A stretch of 64,000 nt of DNA, taken from the NCBI RefSeq assembly GCF_900108315.1, contig NZ_FNVB01000005.1, positions 62,001 through 126,000 of the forward strand. The letters run 5' to 3'. How positions within the stretch are numbered: the stretch's first letter is position 1; every line of letters begins with the position of its first letter. Both the position numbers and the translations under genes were made by a program. Origin of the DNA: Saccharopolyspora kobensis. GTDB taxonomy: Bacteria; Actinomycetota; Actinomycetes; Mycobacteriales; Pseudonocardiaceae. Shown piece by piece: positions 1 through 12,141 of this stretch. The notes beneath the pieces were generated by a model that was not told the origin of the DNA, did no database searches, and saw only the letters and a program-made list of their open reading frames with translations.

Positions 1-613
1 CGGGCCTCTCGTCGAGCACCCGCGCCAGCAGCGCACCGCCGCCGATCATGACGAGCCCGACGACCCCGGCGCTGATCGCGGTCACCGTCCCGCTCGCGGC
101 GAACGTGGTGACCAGCACCGCGAGCAGCCCGCACAGCGCGGCGAGCCCGAGGCACACCCGTCGGGTGAGCGCGGGCCGCCAGCTGTCGGTGCGCGCGGAG
201 AGCCCGGTGTGGATGCCGTCGACCAGGTCGTCGAAGTCGGCCAGCGGCAGCTGGTCGTCGCGAGGCCGCAGGTGCAGCACATCGCCGTCGTACAAACCTG
301 CCGCAGCGGTCCCGTGCTCCTCGTTCAGCGGCGCCTCACCGAGCCGCTGCAACACCCAGCCACCGTGCGCGAGCCCGGAGGTCGCCAGCGCCGGATCGAG
401 ATGCCCGAGCACGGTGGGCATCAGGTCGGAGATCGGCACGTGCGCTGGCACGGCCAGCTCAACTCGCGAGGTAGGCCCGCAAATGGTCAACCGGCACATC
501 TCGCCGGAACCACCACCGCCCTGTCCCGCCGCACCCGGCGCACCCGGCGCACCCGGCGCACCCGGCGCAGCAGCCTGACTGGTAGCCGCCCCGTTCCCAT
601 TCGTAGCCGCCAT
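1..613 (-). CDS. eccD: EccD, type VII secretion membrane subunit (5' part, runs off the window)
   Basis: The minus strand is open from an ATG at 613 to the window edge, about 204 codons. After a low-complexity Gly/Ala/Pro leader with GAP repeats (residues about 19-37) comes an EccD/YukD-type ubiquitin-like domain beginning MCRLTICGPTSRVELAVPAH, then the start of a membrane region (about residues 145-190). EccD is the polytopic subunit that lines the centre of ESX type VII secretion complexes; the remaining helices lie outside the window. It is divergent from eccC and mycP, which supports the call. A GTG at 619 is an alternative start. The ribosome binding site is weak. Confidence 0.85.
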   Translation of the reverse strand, partial: MAATNGNGAATSQAAAPGAPGAPGAPGAAGQGGGGSGEMCRLTICGPTSRVELAVPAHVPISDLMPTVLGHLDPALATSGLAHGGWVLQRLGEAPLNEEHGTAAAGLYDGDVLHLRPRDDQLPLADFDDLVDGIHTGLSARTDSWRPALTRRVCLGLAALCGLLAVLVTTFAASGTVTAISAGVVGLVMIGGGALLARVLDERP

Positions 614-702
614 ACCCACACCACGGCCCGCCGACCCCCGAAGGTTCAACACCCCGGGAAGCCCCACCAGCAACCCCTCCCCACCTCCCGGCCACGGCCT
701 AC

Positions 703-843
703 GCAATTTCAATGGAAATCAGACGTCCAATTTCAATTGAAATTGCCCCAAACTCGACACCCCGTCGGCGTGTCGAACGCCCAACACGCCGCCAGGGCGG
801 CAATTTCAATTGAAATCGAAGAGTAAATTTCCATTGAAATTGC
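703..843. repeat. Family A composite palindrome, copy 1
   Basis: Four near-palindromic 18-base sites of the form CAATTTCAATTGAAATTG occur at about 703-720, 728-745, 801-817 and 825-842. They form two pairs around a GC-rich inverted repeat (CGGCGTGT...ACACGCCG, about 765-790). The same architecture recurs at 33357-33518 and 61510-61651. This copy lies in a divergent promoter region, so the family cannot be only a transcription terminator. Confidence 0.9.
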
Positions 844-973
844 GTACTACACCCCGCTGGCGACGGACTCGCGCCGCCCGAAGTGCCAGCGCAGCGGGGT
901 CTTCGGAGCGTGGAGAGGACCGGGTTGGTGCGCCGAGGAAGGCGCACCAACCCGGCCGAGCGGGCTCGGTGGT

Positions 974-1156
974 GGTCGGGGCACGACACGGAGCCGCTCT
1001 TGGCGATCAGGGCACGACATCGAGCCGCTCTTGGTGGTCGGGGCACGACGCCGAGCCGCTCTTGGCGATCAGGGCACGACATCGAGCCGCTCTTGGTGGT
1101 CGGGGCACGACGCCGAGTCGATCTCGGTGGTCGGGTAGGGCAACGAGTCGATCTCT
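974..1156. repeat. 31-bp direct tandem repeat array
   Basis: Five full units (974-1004, 1005-1035, 1036-1066, 1067-1097, 1098-1128) and a degenerate sixth follow head to tail with no spacers. Units alternate between two variants (GCCGAGCCGCTCTTGGCGATC and ATCGAGCCGCTCTTGGTGGTC types), so the higher-order period is 62 bp. Each unit contains GGCACGAC and GAGCCGCTCTTGG. The array lies about 320-500 bases upstream of eccC. Regulator binding or replication slippage are both possible. Confidence 0.9.
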
Positions 1157-1349
1157 TCGGAGTGGCCGGACGCGGGGGTGGAGGACACGTTCGGCCTCGG
1201 GTGGGCCGGTGCGGAGGTCGGCGAATTCGTCGCACCGGTCCGCTCGGGCGGCTGCGCGGGTTTCCGGAGTCGTTGTTGGCCACCCGCCGGAATCCTCCAG
1301 CTCAGGCAGCCGTTCCGAGCGGTCTGCTGCAGCTCGTCGGTGCTGGGTC

Positions 1350-1395
1350 GTCGTGAGTGCGCAACGGTGTTCCAGCACCGTTCCGCGCTCACGAC
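1350..1395. repeat. Family B inverted repeat, copy 1
   Basis: GTCGTGAGTGCGC pairs with CGCGCTCACGAC around an inner stem AACGGTG/CACCGTT. The outer GTGAG...CTCAC arms match the dispersed hairpin family at 10531, 13643, 15145, 21126 and 54781. This copy is 5' of eccC, whereas most others follow a stop codon. Confidence 0.75.
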
Positions 1396-1472
1396 CGCTG
1401 GTCCGGTGAACGGCTCGGCGGGTGTTGGCCGTGTAGGGGGTGGAGCGGACCAGTAGCGAGGAGCCGAGCGCC

Positions 1473-4400
1473 ATGACCACCACCCTGTTCCGCAGGCCGA
1501 ACCGGGAGCAGCCGCCGGAGATGCCGAGCGGGGAGCTGTCCCTGCAGGAGCCTCCGGCGTTGCCGGAGACGGTGGGCCGGGACTGGTTGTCCTCGATGAT
1601 GATGCTGCCGATGATGCTCGGCAGCGGTGTGTTCATGCTGATCTACATCGGGCCGCGGAACCCGTTGCTGGGCATGGGCATGTTCGGGCTGATGCTCGCG
1701 ATGGCGCTGCTGATGTTCCTGGTCCAGCTCGCGCGCGGTGGCACCGAGCGGCGGCAGAAGATGCGCGGCGAGCGGCGCGACTACCTGCGCTACCTCGGGC
1801 AGGTGCGCGCTCAGGTGCGCGCGGCGGCGACGAAGCAGCGGGAGTCGTTGTCCTGGCGGCATCCCGATCCGAACAGCCTCTGGTCGGTGGCGATGACCGG
1901 CCGGTTGTGGGAGCGCCGGGCCGCGCACGGCGATTTCGCCGAGGTGCGCATCGGCACCGGTTCGCAGCGCCTGGCGATCCGGATGAATCCGTTGAGCACC
2001 AAGCCGATCTCGGACCTGGAGCCGCTCTCCGCGCGGGCGCTGCGCAAGTTCATCAACGCCCACAGCACCGTGCCCAACCTGCCCACCTCGCTGTTCCTGC
2101 GCGGGTTCGCCAAGGTTCGCTTCGCCGGTGATGAGGAGGCGATCCGCGGCGTCACCCGCTCCGTGCTCGCCCAGCTGGTCACCTTCCACTCCCCCGAGGA
2201 CCTGCGCGTGGTGGTGTGCGCGGCGCCCGGCCGGGTGCACCTGTGGGACTGGGTGAAGTGGTTGCCGCACGCGCAGCACCCGGTCGAGCAGGACGGCGCG
2301 GGCCAGGTCCGGCTGCTGGCCGACGGGGTGGACGCGCTGACCGAGCTGCTGGACGCCGAGCTCGGTGAGCGGGGCAGGTTCGAGGCCGCGTCCTCGCCGA
2401 ACCCGGAGGAGCCCTACGTGGTGATCGTGCTCGACGGCGTCGACGTGCCGTCGGAGTCGCGCCTGGCGGGCACCGGCTACCACAACTCCGTGGTGCTCGA
2501 CGTCTCCGACGCGCTCACCGGCGGCGCCGGGCGCACCACGCTGCGGCTGGACGTCTCCGCCGAGCAGGTGGACATGGTCCGCACCGACCGCACCGGCCAG
2601 GAGGTGCGCACCAAGCTCTGCGCGCCGGACCTGCTGCCCACCGCGAAGGCCGCGACGCTGGCGCGGACCATCTCGCCGTACCGGCTCGGCGGCACCACCG
2701 ACGTGGCCGAACCGATGGTGGCGAACTTCGAACTCCCGCAGCTGCTCGGCATCTCCGACCTGGACACCTGGGATCCCGCCGCGGCGGCGCGCACCGGCCT
2801 GACCCGCGACCGGCTGCGGATCCCCATCGGCATCACCGAGAACGGCGCACCGATCGAGCTGGACATCAAGGAGTCGGCGCAGGGCGGGATGGGCCCGCAC
2901 GGGCTGCTGATCGGCGCCACCGGTTCCGGCAAGAGCGAGCTGCTGCGCACGATGGTGCTGGGCATGGCGATGACGCACTCGTCGGAGACGCTGAACTTCG
3001 TGCTGGTCGACTTCAAGGGCGGCGCGACGTTCCTCGGCCTGGACCGGCTCCCGCACGTCTCCGCGGTGATCACGAACCTGGCCGACGAGGCGACCCTGGT
3101 GACCAGGATGCAGGACGCGCTGCACGGGGAGATGGTGCGGCGCCAGGAGTTCCTGCGCGCGGCAGGCAACTACAGCTCGCTGCTGGACTACGAGAAGGCC
3201 CGCCTGTCCGGCACCCCGCTCGACCCGCTGCCGACGCTGTTCGTGATCGTCGACGAGTTCTCCGAGCTGCTGGCGTCCAACCCGGACTTCGGCGAGCTGT
3301 TCGTCATGATCGGCAGGCTCGGCCGATCGCTGGGCGTGCACCTGCTGCTGGCCAGTCAGCGCATCGAGGACGGCCGCATGCACAAGCTGGAGAGCCACCT
3401 GTCCTACCGGATCGGGCTGCGCACGTTCTCGGCGATGGAGAGCCGGTCGGTGATCGGCGTGCCCGACGCTTACCAGCTGCCGAGCGCGCCCGGCAACGGC
3501 TACCTGCGCAGCGACGTGGCGACGCTGATCCGGTTCAAGGCCGCCTACGTGTCCGGCCAGCACCGCAGGCGCACTCGCGAGCAGCGGCAGGAGGAGGTGC
3601 GGCGGCAGGTCGTGCCGTTCAACGTGGGCAAGCTGCCGGTGCCCGCCGCGCCCGCCCCGGAACCCGCGCCCGCCGCGGAGGACGCCGACCCCGGCGAGTC
3701 GGTGCTGTCCGTCGCGGTGGACAAGCTGATCGGCCACGGACCGCCCGCGCACCAGGTGTGGCTGCCGCCGCTGGCCGATCCGCCGTCGCTGGACCAGCTG
3801 CTGCCGCCGCTGCTGCCCGATCCCGACCGCGGGCTGACCGCGGCGAGCTGGCCGGGCTGCGGACGGCTGGTGGTGCCGGTCGGCGTGGTGGACAAGCCGT
3901 TCGAGCAGAGCCGCGACCTGCAGGTGGTCGACCTGTCCGGTGCCGGCGGGCACGTCGGCATCGCGGGCGGCCCGCAGTCCGGCAAGAGCAATCTGCTGCG
4001 CACCCTGATCGCCTCGATCGCGCTCACCCACACCCCGGCCGAGGCGCAGTTCTACTGCCTCGACTTCGGCGGCGGCACGCTGTCCGCGCTGGACGGCCTG
4101 CCGCACGTCGGTGGCGTGGCCGGGCGGCTGCAGGCCGAGCGGGTGGCCCGCACCATCGCCGAGGTGCAGACCCTGCTGGCGGAGCGGGAGAAGACCTTCG
4201 CCGAGCACGAGGTGGAGAGCATGGCCGCCTACCGCGAGCGGCGCGCGAAGGGCGAGTTCGCCGACGATCCGCACGGCGACGTGTTCCTGGTCGTCGACGG
4301 CTGGGGCGCGCTGCGCTCGGAGTTCGAGCAGCACGACATGGCGCTGCGCGCGCTGGCCGCCCGCGGCCTCGCCTACGGCGTGCACCTGCTGCTCACCACG

Positions 4401-5423
4401 AACCGCTGGTCGGACGTCCACAGTGCACTGCGCGACCAGCTCGGCACCCGGCTGGAGCTGCGGCTCGGCGACTCGATCGACTCGATGATCAACATGCGCA
4501 AGGCGGCGGAGGTGCCGCAGATCCCCGGGCGCGGCATGACCGCCGACCAGATGCACTTCCTGGCCGGGGTGCCGCGCATCGACGGCGTCGCGGGCACCGA
4601 AGATCTCGCCGAGTCGACCCGCGAGCTGTGCGCGGCGGTCGCGGAGAGCTGGCCGCACCGGGGCGCGCCGGTGGTGCGGATGCTGCCCGCCGTGCTGCCC
4701 GCGGCGGAACTGCCCGCGCCGCAGCCGGGCCCGAAGGTGGCGCTGGGCGCGGGCGAGCTGGACCTGCAGCCGGTGTGGCACGACTTCGGCAGCCGCCCGC
4801 ACCTGACCGTCGTCGGCGACAGCGGCAGCGGCAAGACCGCGGCGCTGCGCCTGATCGCCAACGCCATCACCACCGTGTACTCGCCCGAGCAGGCCCAGGT
4901 CCTGGTCGTCGACCCGCGCCGCGGGCTGCTGGAATCGGTGCCGGAGCCCTACCGGCGCGGCGCCGCGGTTTCCACGCCGGCGGCCGAGACGCTGGTCCGG
5001 CAGCTGGCCGAGGAGCTCAAGGAGCGGGTGCCCGGCACCGACATCACGCCGGCGCAGCTGCGGCGGCGGGACTGGTGGAGCGGGCCGGAGATCTTCGTGC
5101 TGGTCGACGACTACGACCTGATGCTGGGCCCGATGGGCGGCCCGTTCGACCCGCTCGTGGAGCTGGTCCCGCAGGCCGGTGACATCGGCCTGCACCTGGT
5201 GATGGCCCGCGCGGCGGCGGGATCGAGCCGGACCTCGATGGAGCCGGTGACCCGCAGGCTGCAGGAGTCGAACACGCCCGAGCTGGCGCTGTCGATGCCC
5301 GCCAACGAGATGCCGCTGCTCAACGGCGCGCGCGGGCGCCAGCTCCCGCCGGGACGCGGCGTGCTGGTGACCCGCCGCGACGGCATCGGCCTGCAGATCG
5401 GCTGGACGGAGGAACCGGCATGA
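1473..5423 (+). CDS. eccC: EccC, type VII secretion FtsK/SpoIIIE ATPase
   Basis: This 1316-residue protein is the motor ATPase of an ESX type VII secretion system. Two N-terminal membrane helices (about residues 28-85) precede three tandem FtsK/SpoIIIE ATPase domains. Walker A motifs are GATGSGKS (481-488), GGPQSGKS (832-839) and GDSGSGKT (1115-1122). Walker B-like segments FVIVDEFSELL, FLVVDGWG and FVLVDDYDL follow in each domain. It is an undivided EccC rather than split EccCa/EccCb. ATG 1473 is chosen because GCGAGGAG lies about 10 bases upstream; an ATG at 1440 in the same frame has no such site. The stop overlaps the mycosin start by 4 bases (ATGA), indicating translational coupling. Confidence 0.96.
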   Translation: MTTTLFRRPNREQPPEMPSGELSLQEPPALPETVGRDWLSSMMMLPMMLGSGVFMLIYIGPRNPLLGMGMFGLMLAMALLMFLVQLARGGTERRQKMRGERRDYLRYLGQVRAQVRAAATKQRESLSWRHPDPNSLWSVAMTGRLWERRAAHGDFAEVRIGTGSQRLAIRMNPLSTKPISDLEPLSARALRKFINAHSTVPNLPTSLFLRGFAKVRFAGDEEAIRGVTRSVLAQLVTFHSPEDLRVVVCAAPGRVHLWDWVKWLPHAQHPVEQDGAGQVRLLADGVDALTELLDAELGERGRFEAASSPNPEEPYVVIVLDGVDVPSESRLAGTGYHNSVVLDVSDALTGGAGRTTLRLDVSAEQVDMVRTDRTGQEVRTKLCAPDLLPTAKAATLARTISPYRLGGTTDVAEPMVANFELPQLLGISDLDTWDPAAAARTGLTRDRLRIPIGITENGAPIELDIKESAQGGMGPHGLLIGATGSGKSELLRTMVLGMAMTHSSETLNFVLVDFKGGATFLGLDRLPHVSAVITNLADEATLVTRMQDALHGEMVRRQEFLRAAGNYSSLLDYEKARLSGTPLDPLPTLFVIVDEFSELLASNPDFGELFVMIGRLGRSLGVHLLLASQRIEDGRMHKLESHLSYRIGLRTFSAMESRSVIGVPDAYQLPSAPGNGYLRSDVATLIRFKAAYVSGQHRRRTREQRQEEVRRQVVPFNVGKLPVPAAPAPEPAPAAEDADPGESVLSVAVDKLIGHGPPAHQVWLPPLADPPSLDQLLPPLLPDPDRGLTAASWPGCGRLVVPVGVVDKPFEQSRDLQVVDLSGAGGHVGIAGGPQSGKSNLLRTLIASIALTHTPAEAQFYCLDFGGGTLSALDGLPHVGGVAGRLQAERVARTIAEVQTLLAEREKTFAEHEVESMAAYRERRAKGEFADDPHGDVFLVVDGWGALRSEFEQHDMALRALAARGLAYGVHLLLTTNRWSDVHSALRDQLGTRLELRLGDSIDSMINMRKAAEVPQIPGRGMTADQMHFLAGVPRIDGVAGTEDLAESTRELCAAVAESWPHRGAPVVRMLPAVLPAAELPAPQPGPKVALGAGELDLQPVWHDFGSRPHLTVVGDSGSGKTAALRLIANAITTVYSPEQAQVLVVDPRRGLLESVPEPYRRGAAVSTPAAETLVRQLAEELKERVPGTDITPAQLRRRDWWSGPEIFVLVDDYDLMLGPMGGPFDPLVELVPQAGDIGLHLVMARAAAGSSRTSMEPVTRRLQESNTPELALSMPANEMPLLNGARGRQLPPGRGVLVTRRDGIGLQIGWTEEPA

Positions 5424-5590
5424 GCAGTCCTGCGCCAACCCCAGCACTGCTCGACCGCACCCCAGGGGAACGCGACGCGACCCGGCCACAAGAAACCGCG
5501 GAACGCCAGGCCGATCCCGGGCGCAACCACCACTGTGGATCGCGGAGAGGCGGAACCGGCAGTCCTGTGCCAACCCCAGCACTGCTCAGC
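5407..5590. repeat. Duplicated mycP start region flanking a 90-bp insert
   Basis: The segment at about 5407-5452 (ribosome binding site, ATG and first codons) is repeated almost exactly at 5543-5587. Both copies carry GGAACCGGCA and CAGTCCTG(C/T)GCCAACCCC. In the second copy the ATGAG bases are missing, but GTGCC provides a new in-frame GTG at 5567 behind GGAGAGG. About 90 bp of unrelated sequence lies between. It looks like a duplication or insertion at the translation start. Confidence 0.85.
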
Positions 5591-6727
5591 CGCGCCCGGC
5601 TCATCGTGCTGGCCGCGGTCCTGGGCATCGCGGCCACCACCACTCCGACGACCGCGCTCGCCCAGCCGATCGGCCAGTGCACCCCACCGTCGGAAACGCC
5701 GGTGACCACGGCATCTTGGGCCCAGCAGCGGATGGCGGCCGACCGCGCCTGGCCGCTGACCCGCGGAGACGTGATCGTCGGCGTGGTCGACACCGGTGTC
5801 AGCGCCTCCGCGCCCGCGCTGTCCGGCGCGGTGCTGCCGGGCACGGATCTGCAAGGCGGCCCCGGCAACGGGGACTGCTTCGGCCGCGGCACGTTCCTCG
5901 CGTCGCTGATCGCGGCCCGCCCGAGCAGCGACCCGCACGTGCCGTTCGCCGGAGTGGCGCCGGACGCCAAGATCTTCCCGGTCCGGGTCAGCGACGACCC
6001 GCCGAAGATCCAGGACCACGCGGGCCTGGCGAACTCGATCGCCAAGGGCATCAGGGCCGCCGTCGACGGCGGCGCCCGCGTGGTGGCCGTCGGCCTGGTG
6101 GCCACGTTGGACATGCCCGACCTGCGCGCCGCCATCGCCTACGCGTCCGCACGGGACGTGCTGGTCGTCGCACCGGCCGCAGTGCCGAAGAAGGGCCAAC
6201 TCGCCTTCCCCGCGCGGATTCCCGGTGTCCTGGCGGTCGCACCCGTCGGCCCGGAAGGTCCCGTCCAGTCGCCGACCTACGGCGCGGACCCGGCGATCGC
6301 GGCTCCGGCCCAGCAACTGGTGGGAGTCGCACCGCAAGGAGCGGGCCACCGCCTGTCCTCCGGCAACGAGCTCGCCGTGGCCTACGTGGCGGGAGCAGCA
6401 GCCCTGGTCCGCGCCTACCACCCGGCCCTGCCCGCTCCCGAAGTCGCCGCCCGCCTCCTCAACGCAGCCGACCACCCCTCGACACCGCTGCCGAACAAGA
6501 TCATCGGCTATGGCGTGGTCGACCCGTTCGCAGCGGTCACCACGATCCCCAACACCGACCCGCCCGCGACCCCGGTCCCGGAAGACCTCGCGGTCCCCAA
6601 ACCAGCGGTGGCCGACCCGGCCCCGACCACGCGGGCCCTGTGGCTGGCCGGCGGCATCACCGCGGCGGCTCTGCTCCTGGCCGGGCCGGTGATCGCGGCC
6701 GCCGCACGCCGCCGCCGGGAGAACTAG
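5420..6727 (+). CDS. mycP: Mycosin-like subtilase, catalytically degenerate (pseudoprotease)
   Basis: This is an S8-fold mycosin of the ESX locus with a signal peptide (SRARLIVLAAVLGIAATTT), subtilase core and C-terminal anchor (ALWLAGGITAAALLLAG followed by RRR). Active mycosins need Asp, His and Ser. Here Asp is kept (GVVDTGV, D124), but the GHGT motif reads GRGT (R156) and the GTS motif reads GNE (E317). The oxyanion-hole Asn region reads VVAPAAV. The product should therefore be proteolytically dead, although the VAGAAALV helix and overall length are kept. Published ESX work shows that mycosins can stabilise the membrane complex without protease activity, so a structural role is likely. 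The ATG overlaps eccC, but GTG 5567, behind GGAGAGG, would place the signal peptide at the true N-terminus (386 residues). Confidence 0.9.
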   Translation: MSSPAPTPALLDRTPGERDATRPQETAERQADPGRNHHCGSRRGGTGSPVPTPALLSRARLIVLAAVLGIAATTTPTTALAQPIGQCTPPSETPVTTASWAQQRMAADRAWPLTRGDVIVGVVDTGVSASAPALSGAVLPGTDLQGGPGNGDCFGRGTFLASLIAARPSSDPHVPFAGVAPDAKIFPVRVSDDPPKIQDHAGLANSIAKGIRAAVDGGARVVAVGLVATLDMPDLRAAIAYASARDVLVVAPAAVPKKGQLAFPARIPGVLAVAPVGPEGPVQSPTYGADPAIAAPAQQLVGVAPQGAGHRLSSGNELAVAYVAGAAALVRAYHPALPAPEVAARLLNAADHPSTPLPNKIIGYGVVDPFAAVTTIPNTDPPATPVPEDLAVPKPAVADPAPTTRALWLAGGITAAALLLAGPVIAAAARRRREN

Positions 6728-6772
6728 CGGCCGGGTTTTCCGGGGTGGACTTCGGGGAGTCCGGGTCCGTAG

Positions 6773-8065
<1,293 letters not shown>

Positions 8066-8073
8066 CCCCGCGG

Positions 8074-8107
8074 CGGCGCGCCGGAACCCCCAGATCCCGG
8101 CGCGCCG
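8074..8107. terminator. Bidirectional hairpin between dgdA and the UvrA-like gene
   Basis: CGGCGCGCCGG (8074-8084) pairs exactly with CCGGCGCGCCG (8097-8107) around a 12-base loop. It lies between two convergent stop codons, which suits a shared transcription terminator. Confidence 0.75.
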
Positions 8108-8113
8108 GTCCGG

Positions 8114-10489
<2,376 letters not shown>

Positions 10490-10530
10490 CGGTGTCTCCA
10501 TCTATCGCACAGGTTTCCGCGGGCACGCGC

Positions 10531-10574
10531 CCGTGAGTGTTTTGGGGCGCTAGAGCACCCCAAAACACTCACGG
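10531..10574. repeat. Family B hairpin, copy 2
   Basis: CCGTGAGTGTTTTGGGG pairs with CCCCAAAACACTCACGG around a short CGCTAGAGCA loop. Outer flanks GTTTCCGC (from 10513) and GCGGAAAC (to 10592) extend the symmetry. It sits just 3' of the VOC gene stop and upstream of the UvrA-like gene. A terminator or REP-like element is likely. Confidence 0.9.
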
Positions 10575-10598
10575 CTTGTGACCAGCGGAAACGTTGAC

Positions 10599-11009
10599 TC
10601 AGGACTGTTCGTTGATCCGGATCATGTTGCCCGCGGGATCGCGGACGGCGCAGTCGCGCCGCCCGTAGGGCTGCTCGGTCGGTTCCTGCACGATCTCGAC
10701 GTCGCGGGCCTGCAGCTTCTCGAAGGTGCCGTCGAGGTCCGGCGTGGCCAGGTTGATCATCGCGTAGCTGCCCTTGGCCATCATCTCGGCGATGGTGCGG
10801 CGCTCGTCGTCGGTGAGGCCCGGGGTCGCGGCGGGCGGGTAGAGCACGATGGACGTGCCGGGCTGACCGACCGGGCCGACCGTGATCCAGTGCATGCCGC
10901 CGTAACCGACGTCGTTGCGGACCTCGAAGCCGAGGGCGTCGCGGTAGAAGGCCAGCGTGGCCTCCGGGTCTTCGTGCGGGAGGAAGGTCTCCGCGATGGT
11001 GATGTCCAT
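10599..11009 (-). CDS. VOC (glyoxalase/bleomycin-resistance fold) protein
   Basis: The 136-residue protein has the paired beta-alpha-beta-beta-beta modules of the vicinal oxygen chelate superfamily, recognisable from the start AETFLPHEDPEATLAFYRDALGFEVR and the end RDCAVRDPAGNMIRINEQ. The conserved DPAGN turn and terminal Glu (metal-ligand position) are present. The substrate cannot be told. The gene follows an AraC-type regulator after a 10-base gap, a common pair in actinomycetes, so co-transcription and an oxidative or electrophile-stress role are plausible. Confidence 0.82.
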   Translation of the reverse strand: MDITIAETFLPHEDPEATLAFYRDALGFEVRNDVGYGGMHWITVGPVGQPGTSIVLYPPAATPGLTDDERRTIAEMMAKGSYAMINLATPDLDGTFEKLQARDVEIVQEPTEQPYGRRDCAVRDPAGNMIRINEQS

Positions 11010-11019
11010 GGCAGTCACG

Positions 11020-11463
11020 CTATGTCCGCTCCGATGACCGCGCTTCTCGATTCCTGATCGGTCTGGTGACCTGCTTCGCCACGCACGACGGCATGCCCTC
11101 GGTCGCGGCCGCAGCCTCCCGCCGGTAGCGGCTGGGCGACATGCCGACCAGTTCCGCGAAGCGGGTGCTGAAGGTGCCCAGCGAGGAGCAGCCGACCTCG
11201 AAGCAGACATCGGTGACGCTCAGGTCGCCGCGGCGCAGCAGCGCCATCGCGCGCTCGATGCGCCGCGTCATGAGGTAGCTGTACGGCGACTCCCCGTAGG
11301 CGCTGCGGAACTGGCGGCTGAGGTGCCCGGCGGACATCCCGGCGCCGCGGGCGAGCGCTTCGACGTCCAGCGGTTGCGCGTACTCCCGGTCGATCCGGTC
11401 GCGAACCCGGCGCAGCAGCGCGAGATCGCGCAGGCGCTGAGCTTCGGCTGAGGTGCTGGCCAC
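11020..11463 (-). CDS. AraC-family transcriptional regulator (DNA-binding domain only)
   Basis: This 147-residue protein is essentially one AraC double helix-turn-helix: LDVEALARGAGMSAGHLSRQF is the first HTH and SVTDVCFEVGCSSLGTFSTRF the second, ending in the family signature GMSPSRYRRE. It has no sensor domain. The GTG start at 11463 (VASTSAEAQRL) is chosen because it gives the family's usual length; the ribosome binding site is not obvious. It is the upstream gene of a two-gene unit with the VOC protein. Confidence 0.82.
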   Translation of the reverse strand: MASTSAEAQRLRDLALLRRVRDRIDREYAQPLDVEALARGAGMSAGHLSRQFRSAYGESPYSYLMTRRIERAMALLRRGDLSVTDVCFEVGCSSLGTFSTRFAELVGMSPSRYRREAAAATEGMPSCVAKQVTRPIRNREARSSERT

Positions 11464-11504
11464 GTGCCGAATCGTGCCACGCCGCCCCGACACCGCCCAC
11501 CCGA

Positions 11505-12092
11505 TCATCTCAGGTGGTCCAGGTGGTATTCGAGCAGCTGCCTGATCCGGTCGGGCGGCATCAGGCCGGGGGCCGTCACCGAGTGCAGGGCGATGCCGTC
11601 GAACAGCGCGTGCAGCAGGCGGGTTTCGAGCTCCAGGTCCCGGTGCTCGGCGACCAGCCCGGCCGCGGACAACTCGTCCAGCACCTCGCGGCACAGGTCC
11701 GCCACCGCGCGGGTGTCGCCCGCGTTGAGCTCCCCGGCCTCGTCGTCGACCAGGACCAGCGACAGGAAAGCCACCCAGATCTCGGTCGCCACGCGCGCGT
11801 CCGGGTCGGTCGGCAGCAGCCGCTCCAGCTGGGCCAGCGCCCGGCCGCGGGGATCGCCGGGCAGGTCCGCCGCCAGCAATCGGCGCTCCGCCGCCTCGGA
11901 GATCGCGCGCAGCGCGAACAGCAGCAGCTGCGACTGGCTGGAGAAGTAGTACTGGACCGAGCTCGGCGACCAGCCCGCCTGGCGGGCGACGGCGCGCACC
12001 GACGCACCTGCCACTCCCCGCTCGCGGATGACCGCCCACACCGCTCGCACCAGCTCCCAGCGGCGTTCTTCGTGGTCCACGATCTTCGGCAC
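11505..12092 (-). CDS. TetR-family repressor
   Basis: The 195-residue product has an N-terminal TetR HTH (VAGASVRAVARQAGWSPSSVQYYFSSQSQLL) and a helical ligand-binding C-terminus. GTG 12092 is preferred because GGGGGAGG ends 5 bases upstream; another GTG at 12098 directly abuts that site. It is divergent from the CPBP protease gene. The spacer carries two copies of a CTGTACA-containing repeat, so this protein probably represses itself and the protease gene. Confidence 0.88.
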   Translation of the reverse strand: MPKIVDHEERRWELVRAVWAVIRERGVAGASVRAVARQAGWSPSSVQYYFSSQSQLLLFALRAISEAAERRLLAADLPGDPRGRALAQLERLLPTDPDARVATEIWVAFLSLVLVDDEAGELNAGDTRAVADLCREVLDELSAAGLVAEHRDLELETRLLHALFDGIALHSVTAPGLMPPDRIRQLLEYHLDHLR

Positions 12093-12141
12093 GCGCACCT
12101 CCCCCGACTTTTCTACCCGAGACCGCTCGGCGAACTTTATT

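Larger units (their letters stand above)
614..1472. other. Repeat-rich divergent spacer between eccD and eccC
   Basis: No convincing gene is seen in this 859-base spacer. It holds a family A palindrome cluster (703-843), a 31-bp tandem repeat array (974-1156) and a family B inverted repeat (1350-1395). Both promoters of the divergent secretion genes must lie here. Short reading frames across it are low-complexity and read through the repeats in several frames. Confidence 0.7.

Noticed and set aside
974-1156. CRISPR array
   Set aside because: Repeat units are contiguous with no spacers and no cas genes are present.
1389-5582. A nearly 1400-codon open frame opposite eccC
   Set aside because: It is the high-GC shadow of eccC: the translation is Arg/Gln/His-rich with no domain, while the plus strand encodes a full EccC.
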